DNA of 64,000 nt from positions 1 through 64,000 of the forward strand of contig DXZA01000083.1 in the NCBI GenBank assembly GCA_019415525.1, given 5' to 3'. Position 1 is the stretch's first letter, and each line of letters starts with the position of its first letter. Made by a program: the position numbers and the translations under genes. The notes beneath the pieces were generated by a model. That model was not told the DNA's origin and did no database searches. It saw nothing but the letters and a program-made list of their open reading frames with translations. Positions 19,576 through 28,739 of this stretch are shown piece after piece. This DNA comes from Tyzzerella sp. Its GTDB lineage: Bacteria; Bacillota; Clostridia; Lachnospirales; Anaerotignaceae.

Positions 19576-19603
19576 TTGAAAAAATTTTTAAAAGGTATAT
19601 AAT
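19576..19603 (+). promoter_or_regulatory. Promoter of the Mrp gene
   Basis: TTGAAA (19576-19581), 16-base spacer, TATAAT (19598-19603), 37 bases ahead of the start codon. Confidence 0.7.
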
Positions 19604-19640
19604 GTAATTCGTACAAATTTTTTAAAAGAGGAGATGCATT

Positions 19641-20474
19641 ATGAGTAGTTGCGATAAATCAAGTTGTGCAAGTTGTACTTCAAATTGTTCAGAAAGAAAA
19701 ACTGATTTTCATGAGCCTTATAACAGTCTTAGCAATATTAAAAAAGTTATAAGTGTTATGAGTGGAAAAGGTGGCGTTGGAAAATCACTTGTTACTTCTT
19801 CACTTGCTGTTTCACTTGCTAAAAAAGGATATAAAGTTGGTATACTTGATGCTGATATAACAGGCCCTTCAATACCAAAGGTTTTTGGTATAAAAGAAAA
19901 AGCTATGGGATGTCCAGATGGAGCTTTTCCTATTGAAACAGGTAAGCTTGGAATAAAGGTTATGAGTATAAATGTTCTTCTTGATGATGAAGAAAGTCCA
20001 GTTGTTTGGAGAGGTCCTGTAATTGGTGGTGTTGTAAAACAATTTTGGCAGGAAGTTATTTGGGGAGAATTAGACGTTCTTCTTATAGATATGCCTCCTG
20101 GTACAGGTGATGTACCTCTTACAGTATTCCAGAAAATTAAACTTGACGGTGCTGTTATTGTTACAGCTCCACAGGATTTAGTTTCTCTTATTGTTAAGAA
20201 ATCATATAAAATGGCTGAAAAAATGAATATAAATGTTCTTGGTATAGTTGAAAATATGAGCTATATGGAATGTCCGGATTGTGGAAAACTTATGTATCCT
20301 TTTGGAAAAAGTAATATAGAAAATGTTGCTTCTGAAATGGGTATTGATGTACTTGCAAAAATTCCTATTAAATCTGAAAATGCAGCTCTTTGTGATGCAG
20401 GAAATGTTGAAGATATTGATACTTCATACATTGAAGATATGACAGAAACAATAATTAAAAAAATAAATCTTTAA
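19641..20474 (+). CDS. Mrp/Nbp35-family Fe-S cluster carrier ATPase
   Basis: P-loop ATPase that carries and delivers Fe-S clusters. The 277-aa protein has the deviant Walker A GKGGVGKS near residue 43, DMPPGTGDVPLT, and the paired C-terminal cysteines CPDC that hold a bridging cluster in a dimer. The first 16 residues have Cys4, Cys9, Cys12 and Cys16, a short Nbp35-like Cys extension not present in most bacterial Mrp proteins. RBS GAGGAG. Monocistronic with its own terminator. Role in Fe-S biogenesis is family knowledge; targets are unknown. Confidence 0.92.
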   Translation: MSSCDKSSCASCTSNCSERKTDFHEPYNSLSNIKKVISVMSGKGGVGKSLVTSSLAVSLAKKGYKVGILDADITGPSIPKVFGIKEKAMGCPDGAFPIETGKLGIKVMSINVLLDDEESPVVWRGPVIGGVVKQFWQEVIWGELDVLLIDMPPGTGDVPLTVFQKIKLDGAVIVTAPQDLVSLIVKKSYKMAEKMNINVLGIVENMSYMECPDCGKLMYPFGKSNIENVASEMGIDVLAKIPIKSENAALCDAGNVEDIDTSYIEDMTETIIKKINL

Positions 20475-20483
20475 TATATAAAT

Positions 20484-20516
20484 AAAAAGCACTTCAAAAA
20501 ATGAAGTGCTTTTTAT
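20484..20516. terminator. Bidirectional terminator between mrp and the AlbA_2 gene
   Basis: AAAAAGCACTTCA and TGAAGTGCTTTTT form a perfect 13-bp stem with a 5-base loop. Confidence 0.88.
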
Positions 20517-21655
20517 ATTTCATCTATCCCTGGAAGGACAACTTTAAATATATTTTTCTTTGTAAGATTAACAAATTTTACTTCCTTTCCTATATTTTCA
20601 AGGGTATCTTTTACACATTTAAGACCTAGTGTACCGGAAATAAATCTTTGTTTTTTATCAAATATAAGAAGTCTTTGATATAGCCAAGAATTACGCCTTG
20701 GTGGGTTTATTTCTGAGTCTATATTTATTATACCTTCATTTCGCCATACAGCACCAGGGTTTTCTATTTCAACCATTTTTGGCTCTATGCGTACAGTTAT
20801 TTCTCTTGTAGTATCCCAATAATCTCTATGCACGACGGCATTATAAAGTGCTTCCATTACAATATTAAGAGGATAGTTTTTGTTTTTTATATGGTTATTT
20901 ATTATATTTTCAGCACTATCAAGCATTGAAGGTATGTTTCCTTCTATATGTATACGTTTTTTGTTACAATCAATATTAATACCTGTTGAAGGTAAGAAAT
21001 TTTGAGGATTTTTTCCGAAAAGCAACATTCCGCCAGCAGTAGGGTGATACTCTGAACGGTCTGTATCACGTCCTAATATTCCCATAGCCTCAAGTATAAG
21101 TATATTTTTTTTACTTTCTATTTCTGACTCTATTGAAAAATATTTTTTTATAAGTGAAAAATCTAAATCGTCAATATATGCATTTGGTAGTATTGTTGTT
21201 TCATATGAAAGTATACCGTTTTCTTGGAGCATTGATGCAACTTCATATCTTCTTGCAACATCTGTTGTTGAACCTCGTCTTATATAAAATGTACCTGTTT
21301 GAAGTATTTGATGAGGTCTTTGACTGCTTTTGAATATTGTAAGAACAAAAAGCTTTTTTCCTTTATAAAATATTTCTTCAAAACGTATTGGAACAGGAGG
21401 GTCACATCTTCCGCATATAAGTTGTTGTATACGTTCTTCTTCAAGTTTTTTTGCTGTTACTCCTATAATTTCTTTTTTCTTATCTTCCACGCCGAATATA
21501 ATATAGCCTCTGCCTCCTTTGGAGTTTGCTATGGCTGTTACATCTTTTACAAACTCTTTTTTTGAATATTCCTTGTCTATATTAAAATCCAGTTTAAAAT
21601 CAAGCTTTTCATATTCTGAACGTGAAAGAAGTTCCTCTAATTTTTGAATATTCAT
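20513..21655 (-). CDS. AlbA_2/Schlafen-like DNA-binding protein with ATPase-like C-terminal domain
   Basis: A 380-aa protein. The N-terminal AlbA_2 (SLFN-like, divergent AAA_4) domain has EKLDFKLDF and DVTAIANSKGGRGYIIFGVED (about residues 18-60). The C-terminal RecG-associated HATPase_c_4-type segment has MEALYNAVVHRDYW. Members are usually annotated as putative transcription regulators or ATP-binding proteins; the function is not established. ATG at 21655 is preferred over an in-frame GTG three codons upstream because AAGGTGA is spaced correctly for the ATG. It stands alone, convergent with mrp. Confidence 0.82.
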   Translation of the reverse strand: MNIQKLEELLSRSEYEKLDFKLDFNIDKEYSKKEFVKDVTAIANSKGGRGYIIFGVEDKKKEIIGVTAKKLEEERIQQLICGRCDPPVPIRFEEIFYKGKKLFVLTIFKSSQRPHQILQTGTFYIRRGSTTDVARRYEVASMLQENGILSYETTILPNAYIDDLDFSLIKKYFSIESEIESKKNILILEAMGILGRDTDRSEYHPTAGGMLLFGKNPQNFLPSTGINIDCNKKRIHIEGNIPSMLDSAENIINNHIKNKNYPLNIVMEALYNAVVHRDYWDTTREITVRIEPKMVEIENPGAVWRNEGIINIDSEINPPRRNSWLYQRLLIFDKKQRFISGTLGLKCVKDTLENIGKEVKFVNLTKKNIFKVVLPGIDEI

Positions 21656-21875
21656 ATAAATCACCTTCTATCAATTATATAAATAATATAATCAATTTTT
21701 TATTTTATGTCATTATATTATTTTGTAAAATATATTTAATATTTAAAAAGATACAAAATATATAAAAATAACAATTTTTTTTACAAAATATTTTATAAAA
21801 TATTCTATTAAGTGATTAATTTTAATATTTTCTTAATAATTATATAATAATTTTGTTGGAATTATGGAAAATTCC

Positions 21876-21904
21876 TTGACATATACATATATTTTAATTA
21901 TAAT
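21876..21904 (+). promoter_or_regulatory. Consensus sigma-A promoter of the NlpC/P60 gene
   Basis: TTGACA (21876-21881), 17-base spacer, TATAAT (21899-21904): both hexamers match consensus exactly, predicting strong constitutive expression. Confidence 0.9.
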
Positions 21905-21952
21905 ATTGCTTGTAACAATTACGTAATAATTTCTACGGAGGGGTTTAGATAG

Positions 21953-23080
21953 ATGAGTTTTTTAAAAACTATAAGTAAAGCCGCAGTAATTGGCTCTATT
22001 ATTTCTATAATGGGTGCTTCAACAGTTTTTGCTGCTGCATTTGGTGTTGTTTCAGGAAATAATGTTAATATAAGGTCGCAGGCGTCAACTTCTTCAGAAG
22101 TTTTAGGAAGTGCAGATAAAGGTACTGAATTTAATGTTCTTGGAAAAGATGGTGACTGGTACAGCATAATGTACAATGGAAATCAAGGTTATGTATCATC
22201 TGAATATTTTACAGTAAATAAAGTAGAAGCTACTGTTGTTGGAAATGGTGTAAATATCAGAAGTGGTGCAAGTACAGATAGTTCAGTTGTAGGAACTGCA
22301 AACAGTGGTCAGAGTGTTACTGTTACTGCACAGAATAATGAGTGGTACAAGCTTAGTGATAATTCTTTTATAAGTAAACAGTATGTTGATGGTGCTCTTA
22401 TAGAGCTTGTTACAGATATTAATACTACAACAGTTCAGGCTGCTGCATCTCAGACAGGTGTGTTACAGAATACATATGGTGTTGTTATTGCTACATCAGG
22501 TCTTAATTTAAGAAGTACAGCATCAACAGATGGTGCTGTAATTGAAGTATTACCATATGGTGAAATAGTAGATGTTTATAGCTATTCAACAACATGGGTT
22601 AAAGTAAAAACAGATGATGGTAAAGAAGGATATTTAAGTGCAGATTATTGTGCTGTTAGAACAGGTGAAAAACCTTCAAGAAGTGTTTCTTCATCAAAAG
22701 GTCAGCAAGTAGTTACATATGCAAAACAGTTCTTAGGAACTCCTTATGTTTGGGGTGGTACAAGCCTTACAAGTGGTGTTGATTGTTCTGGTTTTGTATA
22801 TTCAGTATATAAAAACTTTGGTGTTTCTTTAAATAGAACATCAGCATCTATGGCATCAAATGGTGTTGTTGTAAATAAATCACAGCTTGTTGCCGGTGAC
22901 CTTGTATTCTTTGATACAACAGGTGTTAATGATGGAAACATATCTCATGTAGGTATATATATTGGCAATGGTCAGTACATACATGCTTCATCAGGAAGTG
23001 AATATTGCGTTACTATATCAGATTTAAATAACGCTTATGGTACAAGTACATATGTTACAGCAAGAAGAGTTATAAGATAA
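21953..23080 (+). CDS. Secreted SH3b-repeat NlpC/P60 peptidoglycan endopeptidase
   Basis: Cell-wall hydrolase of 375 aa cutting peptide stems. A signal peptide ends at about residue 28 (VFAAA). Three bacterial SH3 repeats follow at about 30-88, 93-150 and 175-235, each with an NIRS or NLRS motif. A Ser-rich linker leads to the NlpC/P60 domain with catalytic Cys278 (DCSGF), His332 (SHVGIY) and His344 (YIHAS). GGAGGGG lies nine bases before the ATG. The perfect promoter suggests an abundant wall-remodelling enzyme. Monocistronic. Confidence 0.94.
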   Translation: MSFLKTISKAAVIGSIISIMGASTVFAAAFGVVSGNNVNIRSQASTSSEVLGSADKGTEFNVLGKDGDWYSIMYNGNQGYVSSEYFTVNKVEATVVGNGVNIRSGASTDSSVVGTANSGQSVTVTAQNNEWYKLSDNSFISKQYVDGALIELVTDINTTTVQAAASQTGVLQNTYGVVIATSGLNLRSTASTDGAVIEVLPYGEIVDVYSYSTTWVKVKTDDGKEGYLSADYCAVRTGEKPSRSVSSSKGQQVVTYAKQFLGTPYVWGGTSLTSGVDCSGFVYSVYKNFGVSLNRTSASMASNGVVVNKSQLVAGDLVFFDTTGVNDGNISHVGIYIGNGQYIHASSGSEYCVTISDLNNAYGTSTYVTARRVIR

Positions 23081-23086
23081 TATTTT

Positions 23087-23122
23087 AAAAGCCTTTTTCT
23101 TTTGAAAAGGGCTTTATTTTTT
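23087..23122 (+). terminator. Terminator of the NlpC/P60 gene
   Basis: AAAGCCTTTTTC pairs with GAAAAGGGCTTT across a TTTT loop (one G-T pair), followed by ATTTTTTTAT. Confidence 0.82.
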
Positions 23123-23144
23123 TATGTTTTTTATATAGTTGTTA

Positions 23145-23173
23145 TTGCATTAACAAAGATTTTATATTATACT
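23145..23173 (+). promoter_or_regulatory. Promoter of the ECF S component-coaBC operon
   Basis: TTGCAT (23145-23150), 17-base spacer, TATACT (23168-23173). The 88-base leader contains only a small hairpin around GGATA/TATCC (about 23180-23205) that I cannot assign to a riboswitch class. Confidence 0.65.
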
Positions 23174-23260
23174 CTATTCATTGGATATATAAGGGTTTTA
23201 TCCAAAATAATATTTTAGCGTTGTATCTTTTAAGTTAAAGAACGATAGCAGGAGGTAAAA

Positions 23261-23887
23261 ATGAATACAAACAAAAAAACTCTTGAGCTTGTACAGCTTG
23301 CACTTTTTATTGCTATAATTCTTATTATGGCGTTTACACCTTTCTTAGGGTATATCCCTCTTTTTGTAACACGAATAACTATACTTCACGTTCCTGTTAT
23401 AATAGGTTCTATAATGCTTGGACCTAAAAAAGGAGCAATTTTAGGTTTTGTTTTCGGTCTTACAAGTCTTATCAATAACACTATAAATCCAACAGCTACA
23501 TCTTTTGTATTTTCACCTTTTTATAGTATTGGTGATGTACATGGTAATTTTTTTAGCCTTATAATATGTTTTGTGCCTAGAATACTTGTAGGTGTTGTGC
23601 CTTATTTACTCTATAAATTATTATCAAAAAATAATAGAGGTAGTGCTTTTGCTTTAGCAGTTGCCGGTGCTTCCGGTGCTTTAGTAAATACACTTCTTGT
23701 TATGAATTTTATATATTTATTCTTTACAGAAAGCTATGCAGCAGCTAATCAAATTGCACCATCTGCATTATATACATTTATAATTGGTGTAATAGGTACA
23801 AATGGTATTCCGGAGGTTATAGCTTCCGTTATTATTACAACAGCTGTATGTAAAGTACTTATAAAATTAAATTTCGCAAAAAATTAA
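23261..23887 (+). CDS. ECF transporter S component, probably pantothenate-specific (PanT-like)
   Basis: A 208-aa substrate-binding membrane protein of an energy-coupling factor transporter, with about six hydrophobic segments. IPLFVTRITILHVPVIIGSIMLGPKKGAILGFVFGLTSL carries the ECF S fold pattern (quoted here in part as LHVPVIIGSIMLGPKKGA). It is 25 bases upstream of coaBC, the pathway that uses pantothenate, which is the main reason for the substrate guess. The shared EcfA/EcfT module is not in this window. AGGAGG precedes the ATG. Confidence 0.8.
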   Translation: MNTNKKTLELVQLALFIAIILIMAFTPFLGYIPLFVTRITILHVPVIIGSIMLGPKKGAILGFVFGLTSLINNTINPTATSFVFSPFYSIGDVHGNFFSLIICFVPRILVGVVPYLLYKLLSKNNRGSAFALAVAGASGALVNTLLVMNFIYLFFTESYAAANQIAPSALYTFIIGVIGTNGIPEVIASVIITTAVCKVLIKLNFAKN

Positions 23888-23912
23888 TATTTTAGATTAA
23901 AGGAGCAATAGT

Positions 23913-25106
23913 ATGCTTAGTAATAAAACAGTTGTACTTGGTGTTACAGGTAGTATTGCAGCGTATAAAATAGCTAATCTTGCAAGTATGCTTGTAAAAA
24001 AACATTGTGATGTACACGTTATAATGACAAAAAATGCAACAAATTTTATAAATCCAATAACTTTTGAAACTCTTACAGGTAATAAGTGCCTTGTTGAAAC
24101 TTTTGACAGAAATTTTCAGTTCCATGTGGCTCATGTTTCTCTTGCAAAAAAAGCTGATGTTATGCTCATAGCACCTGCATCTGCTAATGTAATAGGTAAA
24201 CTTGCAAATGGTATTGCTGATGATATGCTTACAACAACTGCACTTGCTTGTAAATGTAAAATAATTGTTTCACCGGCTATGAATACAAATATGTATAATA
24301 ATATTATTGTTCAAGATAATATTAAAAAGCTTGAAAATTATGGTTTTGAGATTATAAAACCGGCAAAAGGTTTCCTTGCTTGTAGAGATGAGGGTGATGG
24401 TAAAATGCCTTCAGAACAGGTTTTACTTGACCATATTGAAAGAGAAATCGCCTGTGAAAAAGACCTTGTTGGTAAAAAAGTTCTTGTTACGGCAGGACCT
24501 ACACAGGAAAGTATTGACCCTGTAAGATATATTACAAATCATTCAACAGGTAAAATGGGATATGCTATTGCTAAAGCAGCTATGTTAAGAGGTGCAGACG
24601 TTGTGCTTGTAAGTGGTCAAACAAATATCCCAGATGTTCCTTTTGTAAAAATGATTAGAATTGTAAGTGCAAATGATATGTTTGAAGCAGTAAAAAGTGA
24701 ATTCGATAGTTCGGATATTGTTATAAAATCTGCTGCTGTTGCCGATTATAGACCTTCTGTTGTAAGTGATGAAAAAATTAAGAAAAAAGACGATGATATG
24801 TCAATACATCTTGAAAGAACTACTGATATATTAAAATATATTGGTGAAAACAGAAGAAATGACCAGTTTATATGTGGTTTCTCTATGGAAACAAATAATA
24901 TGATTGAAAACTCAAGAGCAAAATTACATAAAAAAAATATTGATATGATAGTTGCTAATAATCTTAAGGAAAGTGGTGCTGGCTTTGGTGTTGATACAAA
25001 CAAAGTTACACTTATTACAAAAGATAATGAGATTTCTTTGGATATTATGAGTAAAGATATGGTTGCTCATACTTTACTTGATAAAATTATGGATATTGTT
25101 AAATAA
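23913..25106 (+). CDS. coaBC: Bifunctional phosphopantothenoylcysteine decarboxylase / phosphopantothenate-cysteine ligase
   Basis: Two consecutive steps of coenzyme A synthesis. The 397-aa protein has an N-terminal FMN-binding CoaC half (GSIAAYK, catalytic His74 in HVAHVSL, PAMN at 121-124 and Cys157 in GFLACRDEG) and a C-terminal CoaB half (TAGPTQESIDP, NHSTGKMGYAIA, and the lysine-rich KIKKKDDD loop). Full length. Paired with the upstream ECF S gene, so vitamin uptake and CoA synthesis are co-transcribed. GGAG spacing is normal. Confidence 0.96.
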   Translation: MLSNKTVVLGVTGSIAAYKIANLASMLVKKHCDVHVIMTKNATNFINPITFETLTGNKCLVETFDRNFQFHVAHVSLAKKADVMLIAPASANVIGKLANGIADDMLTTTALACKCKIIVSPAMNTNMYNNIIVQDNIKKLENYGFEIIKPAKGFLACRDEGDGKMPSEQVLLDHIEREIACEKDLVGKKVLVTAGPTQESIDPVRYITNHSTGKMGYAIAKAAMLRGADVVLVSGQTNIPDVPFVKMIRIVSANDMFEAVKSEFDSSDIVIKSAAVADYRPSVVSDEKIKKKDDDMSIHLERTTDILKYIGENRRNDQFICGFSMETNNMIENSRAKLHKKNIDMIVANNLKESGAGFGVDTNKVTLITKDNEISLDIMSKDMVAHTLLDKIMDIVK

Positions 25107-25112
25107 ATTTTA

Positions 25113-25150
25113 AAGAGTTTGTGGCTTTTCACAGACTCTTTTTATTTTAT
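25113..25150 (+). terminator. Terminator of coaBC
   Basis: AAGAGTTTGTG and CACAGACTCTT pair (one G-T) around GCTTTT, followed by TTTATTTTAT. Confidence 0.85.
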
Positions 25151-25159
25151 TCACTATCA

Positions 25160-25188
25160 TTGACAAAAATATGAAAAGACCGTATATT
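25160..25188 (+). promoter_or_regulatory. Promoter of the degV gene
   Basis: TTGACA (25160-25165), 17-base spacer, TATATT (25183-25188). Confidence 0.8.
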
Positions 25189-25228
25189 TATATCTGTAGT
25201 ATAATCTTAAAAATAAACGGAGGATAAT

Positions 25229-26086
25229 ATGGCTGAAAAAATTGCAATTATAACAGATACAAATAGTGGTATTACAGTTGAAACAGCTAAAGAAATAAAT
25301 GTTATTTTACTTTCTATGCCTTTTATAGTAAATGGTATTTCTTATTATGAAGGTAGAAATTTTACAAAAGATGAGTTTTATAAAGAAATGAGAAATGATT
25401 CTGATATATCAACTTCACAGCCTTCACCAGCTGATGTTATTGATGTTTGGGAAGAAGCTTTAAAATCATATGATACTATTGTCCATATTCCTATGTCTTC
25501 AGGCTTAAGCAGTTCTTGTAATACTGCAAAAATGCTTTCTGAAGACTATGATGGTAAAGTACAAGTAGTTGATAATAAACGTATATCTATTACACAGAAA
25601 CAGTCTGTTTTTGATGCTGTAAAGTTAAGAGAACAAGGTCTTTCTGCTAAAGAAATAAAAGAGAAACTTGAGGAAATGGCATATGAAGCTAGTATTTATG
25701 TTGCTGTTGATACTTTAAAATATCTTAAAAAAGGTGGACGAGTTACTGCAGCAGGTGCAGCAATAGGAAGTATATTAAATATTAAGCCTATATTACAGAT
25801 ACAAGGTGACAAGCTTGATGCATATGCAAAGTCTAGAGGTATGAAATTAGCTGAAAAGAAACTTATTGAGGCTGTTCAAAAAGATATTGATGAAAGATTT
25901 AAAGGAGATAGCAACATATGTGTTGCTGTTGCTTATTCCGGTGAAGATAGTGTTGGAGAAAATTGGCTTAAAAAAGTACAAGAAAGTTTTCCGCAGTTTG
26001 ATATAGAGTGCGACCCTCTTTCTTTAAGTATTGCTTGTCATACAGGTGAGGGTGCTTTAGGAATAGGCTGCTTTAAAAAAATATGA
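25229..26086 (+). CDS. DegV-family fatty-acid-binding protein
   Basis: A 285-aa cytosolic protein of the DegV (FakB-like) family, which binds fatty acids for phosphorylation by FakA. The N terminus IAIITDTNSGI, the STSQPSP lipid-head motif (about residues 63-69), HIPMSSGLSSSCNTA and the C-terminal HTGEGALGIG are typical. CGGAGG precedes the ATG by six bases. No FakA (DAK-type kinase) gene is present in the window. Expressed from its own near-consensus promoter. Confidence 0.92.
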   Translation: MAEKIAIITDTNSGITVETAKEINVILLSMPFIVNGISYYEGRNFTKDEFYKEMRNDSDISTSQPSPADVIDVWEEALKSYDTIVHIPMSSGLSSSCNTAKMLSEDYDGKVQVVDNKRISITQKQSVFDAVKLREQGLSAKEIKEKLEEMAYEASIYVAVDTLKYLKKGGRVTAAGAAIGSILNIKPILQIQGDKLDAYAKSRGMKLAEKKLIEAVQKDIDERFKGDSNICVAVAYSGEDSVGENWLKKVQESFPQFDIECDPLSLSIACHTGEGALGIGCFKKI

Positions 26087-26143
26087 TGTTTGATATTTAA
26101 AAAGTTATAAAATATTAAAAAATACAGTTTAATTATTATAAGT

Positions 26144-26184
26144 AAAAAAGCTTATTCATATTATATGAATAAGCTTTTTTTTAA
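26144..26184. terminator. Bidirectional terminator between degV and the feo operon
   Basis: AAAAAAGCTTATTCATA and TATGAATAAGCTTTTTT form a perfect 17-bp stem with a TTA loop. Confidence 0.9.
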
Positions 26185-26188
26185 TTAA

Positions 26189-26350
26189 TTATTTGCTATC
26201 ATTATGAGATTCACAAGAAGGGCAGGAGTGGCAAGAACTGCAACCACACCCACAACCGCTTTTTCCTTGTGATTTCATATTTTTATAAGCTCTTAATGAA
26301 AGAGTAACAATGACAGCTAATATAAGTATTACAATTATATCTCCATTCAT
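26189..26350 (-). CDS. FeoB-associated Cys-rich membrane peptide
   Basis: A 53-aa peptide that standard ORF length cut-offs would miss. It has one N-terminal transmembrane helix (IIVILILAVIVTLSL, residues 5-19), a basic stretch, then a Cys-rich tail GCGCGCSSCHSCPSC with seven cysteines between residues 33 and 46. This matches the small proteins found after feoB in many Firmicutes, whose role in Fe(II) uptake is unproven. RBS AAAGGAGTGATAAT lies just before the ATG at 26350. It follows the fur-like gene by four bases and ends the operon. Confidence 0.88.
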   Translation of the reverse strand: MNGDIIVILILAVIVTLSLRAYKNMKSQGKSGCGCGCSSCHSCPSCESHNDSK

Positions 26351-26354
26351 ATTA

Positions 26355-26765
26355 TCACTCCTTTTTTATACTTACAGAAAAGTTTTCGTTTGAAATCAAT
26401 CCTTTTTCTCTTAAAAATGTATCTATGAGGCAATAAAGCTCATCAGATGCACTGTCAGAAAGAGGCATTTCTTCAAGAGTAATTTTTTTGCAACCACAGC
26501 CTTCCATACAACAATGCTTTACACTGAAACGGTCTTTTGTATCTATTACTCCGCTGTCTTCAAGCATTGATATAAAGCGATATACAGTTGCAAGACCTAT
26601 AGTAGGGTCTGTTTTTGATGCTTCATAAAATATTTCCTTACAGCAGGAGTATTTTCCAGCCAATATAATATCTATAAGTATTTCTCTCTGTTTTGTTATA
26701 CGAAAGTTCTTTTCCTTAAGTTTTTCAATAATATTTTTTCTGTTAGAATTTATACTAAAACCCAT
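26355..26765 (-). CDS. Fur-family metalloregulator with atypical metal-binding C terminus
   Basis: A 136-aa protein. The winged-helix half is standard Fur/PerR: NFRITKQREILIDIIL, then the recognition region PTIGLATVYRFISMLEDSGVI. The C-terminal half departs from the family: the usual HHHH regulatory motif is absent and KHCCMEGCGCKK stands in its place, followed by a short acidic tail. Lying between feoB and the Cys-rich peptide, it probably senses iron and controls the operon. It could be a Fe-S or zinc-type sensor. Start ATG 26765 is 24 bases past feoB. Confidence 0.85.
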   Translation of the reverse strand: MGFSINSNRKNIIEKLKEKNFRITKQREILIDIILAGKYSCCKEIFYEASKTDPTIGLATVYRFISMLEDSGVIDTKDRFSVKHCCMEGCGCKKITLEEMPLSDSASDELYCLIDTFLREKGLISNENFSVSIKKE

Positions 26766-26789
26766 TTATACACCTGCTTCTATATATTT

Positions 26790-28691
26790 TTAGAATATTA
26801 TGTTTCCAACTACATTTATTATAAGTGCAACAACATATGCCACTACCATTTGGAATGCTATTGCTTTTAATGTCCATTTCATTGAACCAAATTCACGACG
26901 CATAGCTCCTACTGCTGCAAAACAAGGCATACAGAGAAGGTTAAATGCCATATATGAAAATGCTGAAACTTTTGTAAATACATCACCTATTGCAGGAAGT
27001 GCCTGTTCTCCTGCACTAATTGCTTCTATTACACCTTCATCTGTTACACCGGCAAAAAGCTGTCCAAATGTTGCAACAATATTTTCTTTTGCAATCCAAC
27101 CTGTAACAACACCAACTGATGCTCTCCAATCGTTAAATCCTAATGGTGCAAATATCCAAGCAATAGAATTACCTATTATTGCAAGGAAACTTTCTTCCAT
27201 ATCACACATACCACTCATATTGAAGTTTGATAAGAACCATATAAGTATTGTTGAGAAAAGTATAATTGTACCAGCTTTTATTGCAAAGCCTTTTACTTTT
27301 TCCCAAGCGTGTATAGCAACACTCTTTAATGATGGAATTCTGTATTTTGGTAATTCCATAATAAATCCTGAGTTTTCTGCCTTAAACATAAATTTATTAA
27401 GGAAAAGGGCAGATATAACTGCCATAACCATACCAAGAATATATATTGAGAATATTATAGCTGTACGGTTACTGCTTGCAAAAAGTGTGGCAACAAACAT
27501 AAGATATATTGGAAGTTTTGCTCCACAAGACATAAATGGTGTTACCATCATTGTTATTTTTCTGTCTTTATCTGATTCAAGTGTTCTTGATGCTGTAAGG
27601 GCAGGTACAGAACAACCAAAGCCCATTAAAAGAGGAATAAATGACTTTCCAGAAAGTCCGAATTTTCTGAAAATTCTATCCATAACGAATGCAACACGTG
27701 CCATATATCCACTATCTTCAAGGAATGACATAAGAACAAAAAGTACAAGTACAAGTGGTATAAATCCAAATACTGCACCAACACCTGCCATAATACCATC
27801 AATTACAAGATTATGAAGCCATTCAGAAACTCCTGCTGATACAAGTGCAGTATCAACAACACCTGTAAGTGAACCCCAAAGACTTTCTACAATGCCGGCA
27901 AGCCATACTCCAGGACTTGGAAGACCCTCTATAAATAAGAAATTTTCGCTGAATGTACAAGCAAAAAGTATATACATTACAACAGCAAATATTGGAAGAG
28001 AAAGTACTTTGTTTGTAACAATTTGGTCAATTTTATCTGATGTTGTAAGTTTTTTTATTTGTGGTTTAAATACAGAACTATCAACAACTTTATCTATGTA
28101 TTCATAACGCATATCTGCTGCTAAAATATCAGCTTCTTCATCATTTTTGTTTTCTTCTATATTTTTAATTTTATCATATACATCTTTTTTTAATGTTGCT
28201 ATTCCTTTTTCTGCTGTTTCTTTTGTAACAGCCATAAGCTTTTCAAGTCCTTTTCCGGAACGTGCAACAATAGGTACAACAGGCACACCAAGCATTTCTG
28301 AAAGTTTATCTGTTTTTATGTCGATACCCATACTTTCAACTTCATCCATCATATTAAGGGCAACAACCATAGGTGTTCCTGTCTGTGCAATCTGCATTGT
28401 AAGATAAAGGTTTCTTTCAATACTTGTTGCATCAACTATATTTACGACTACATTAGGCTTTGAGTTTACTATATAGTCACGTGCTATTTCTTCCTCAGCA
28501 GAATAGGGTGAAAGTGAATATGTACCCGGAAGGTCTACAATATTTATATTTTTATCTTTTTTATAATTTCCTTCCTTTTTTTCAACTGTAACCCCTGGCC
28601 AGTTTCCTACATGTTGTTTTGAACCTGTAAGTTCGTTAAAAAGTGTTGTTTTTCCGCAGTTTGGATTTCCTGCTAATGCTGCTATAATCAA
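26790..28691 (-). CDS. feoB: Ferrous iron transport protein B
   Basis: Main Fe(II) permease. The 633-aa protein has an N-terminal G domain (G1 [10 protein letters not shown]3 DLPG; LNMMDE as G4), a helical GDI-like spacer, and a C-terminal membrane domain with two Gate motifs ([15 protein letters not shown] and [15 protein letters not shown]). TTG start at 28691 with GGAGG ten bases before. It is slightly shorter than E. coli FeoB, as in other Firmicutes. Middle gene of the feoA-feoA-feoB-fur-like-Cys operon. Confidence 0.96.
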   Translation of the reverse strand: MIIAALAGNPNCGKTTLFNELTGSKQHVGNWPGVTVEKKEGNYKKDKNINIVDLPGTYSLSPYSAEEEIARDYIVNSKPNVVVNIVDATSIERNLYLTMQIAQTGTPMVVALNMMDEVESMGIDIKTDKLSEMLGVPVVPIVARSGKGLEKLMAVTKETAEKGIATLKKDVYDKIKNIEENKNDEEADILAADMRYEYIDKVVDSSVFKPQIKKLTTSDKIDQIVTNKVLSLPIFAVVMYILFACTFSENFLFIEGLPSPGVWLAGIVESLWGSLTGVVDTALVSAGVSEWLHNLVIDGIMAGVGAVFGFIPLVLVLFVLMSFLEDSGYMARVAFVMDRIFRKFGLSGKSFIPLLMGFGCSVPALTASRTLESDKDRKITMMVTPFMSCGAKLPIYLMFVATLFASSNRTAIIFSIYILGMVMAVISALFLNKFMFKAENSGFIMELPKYRIPSLKSVAIHAWEKVKGFAIKAGTIILFSTILIWFLSNFNMSGMCDMEESFLAIIGNSIAWIFAPLGFNDWRASVGVVTGWIAKENIVATFGQLFAGVTDEGVIEAISAGEQALPAIGDVFTKVSAFSYMAFNLLCMPCFAAVGAMRREFGSMKWTLKAIAFQMVVAYVVALIINVVGNIIF

Positions 28692-28739
28692 AATAATACC
28701 TCCTTTTTGTTAGAAGACGCTAACATAAATTAAAAAATT

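Noticed and set aside
26800..27816. Long open frame on the plus strand opposite feoB
   Set aside because: It lies wholly antisense to the clear feoB reading, has no ribosome binding site or family features, and owes its length to feoB codon bias.
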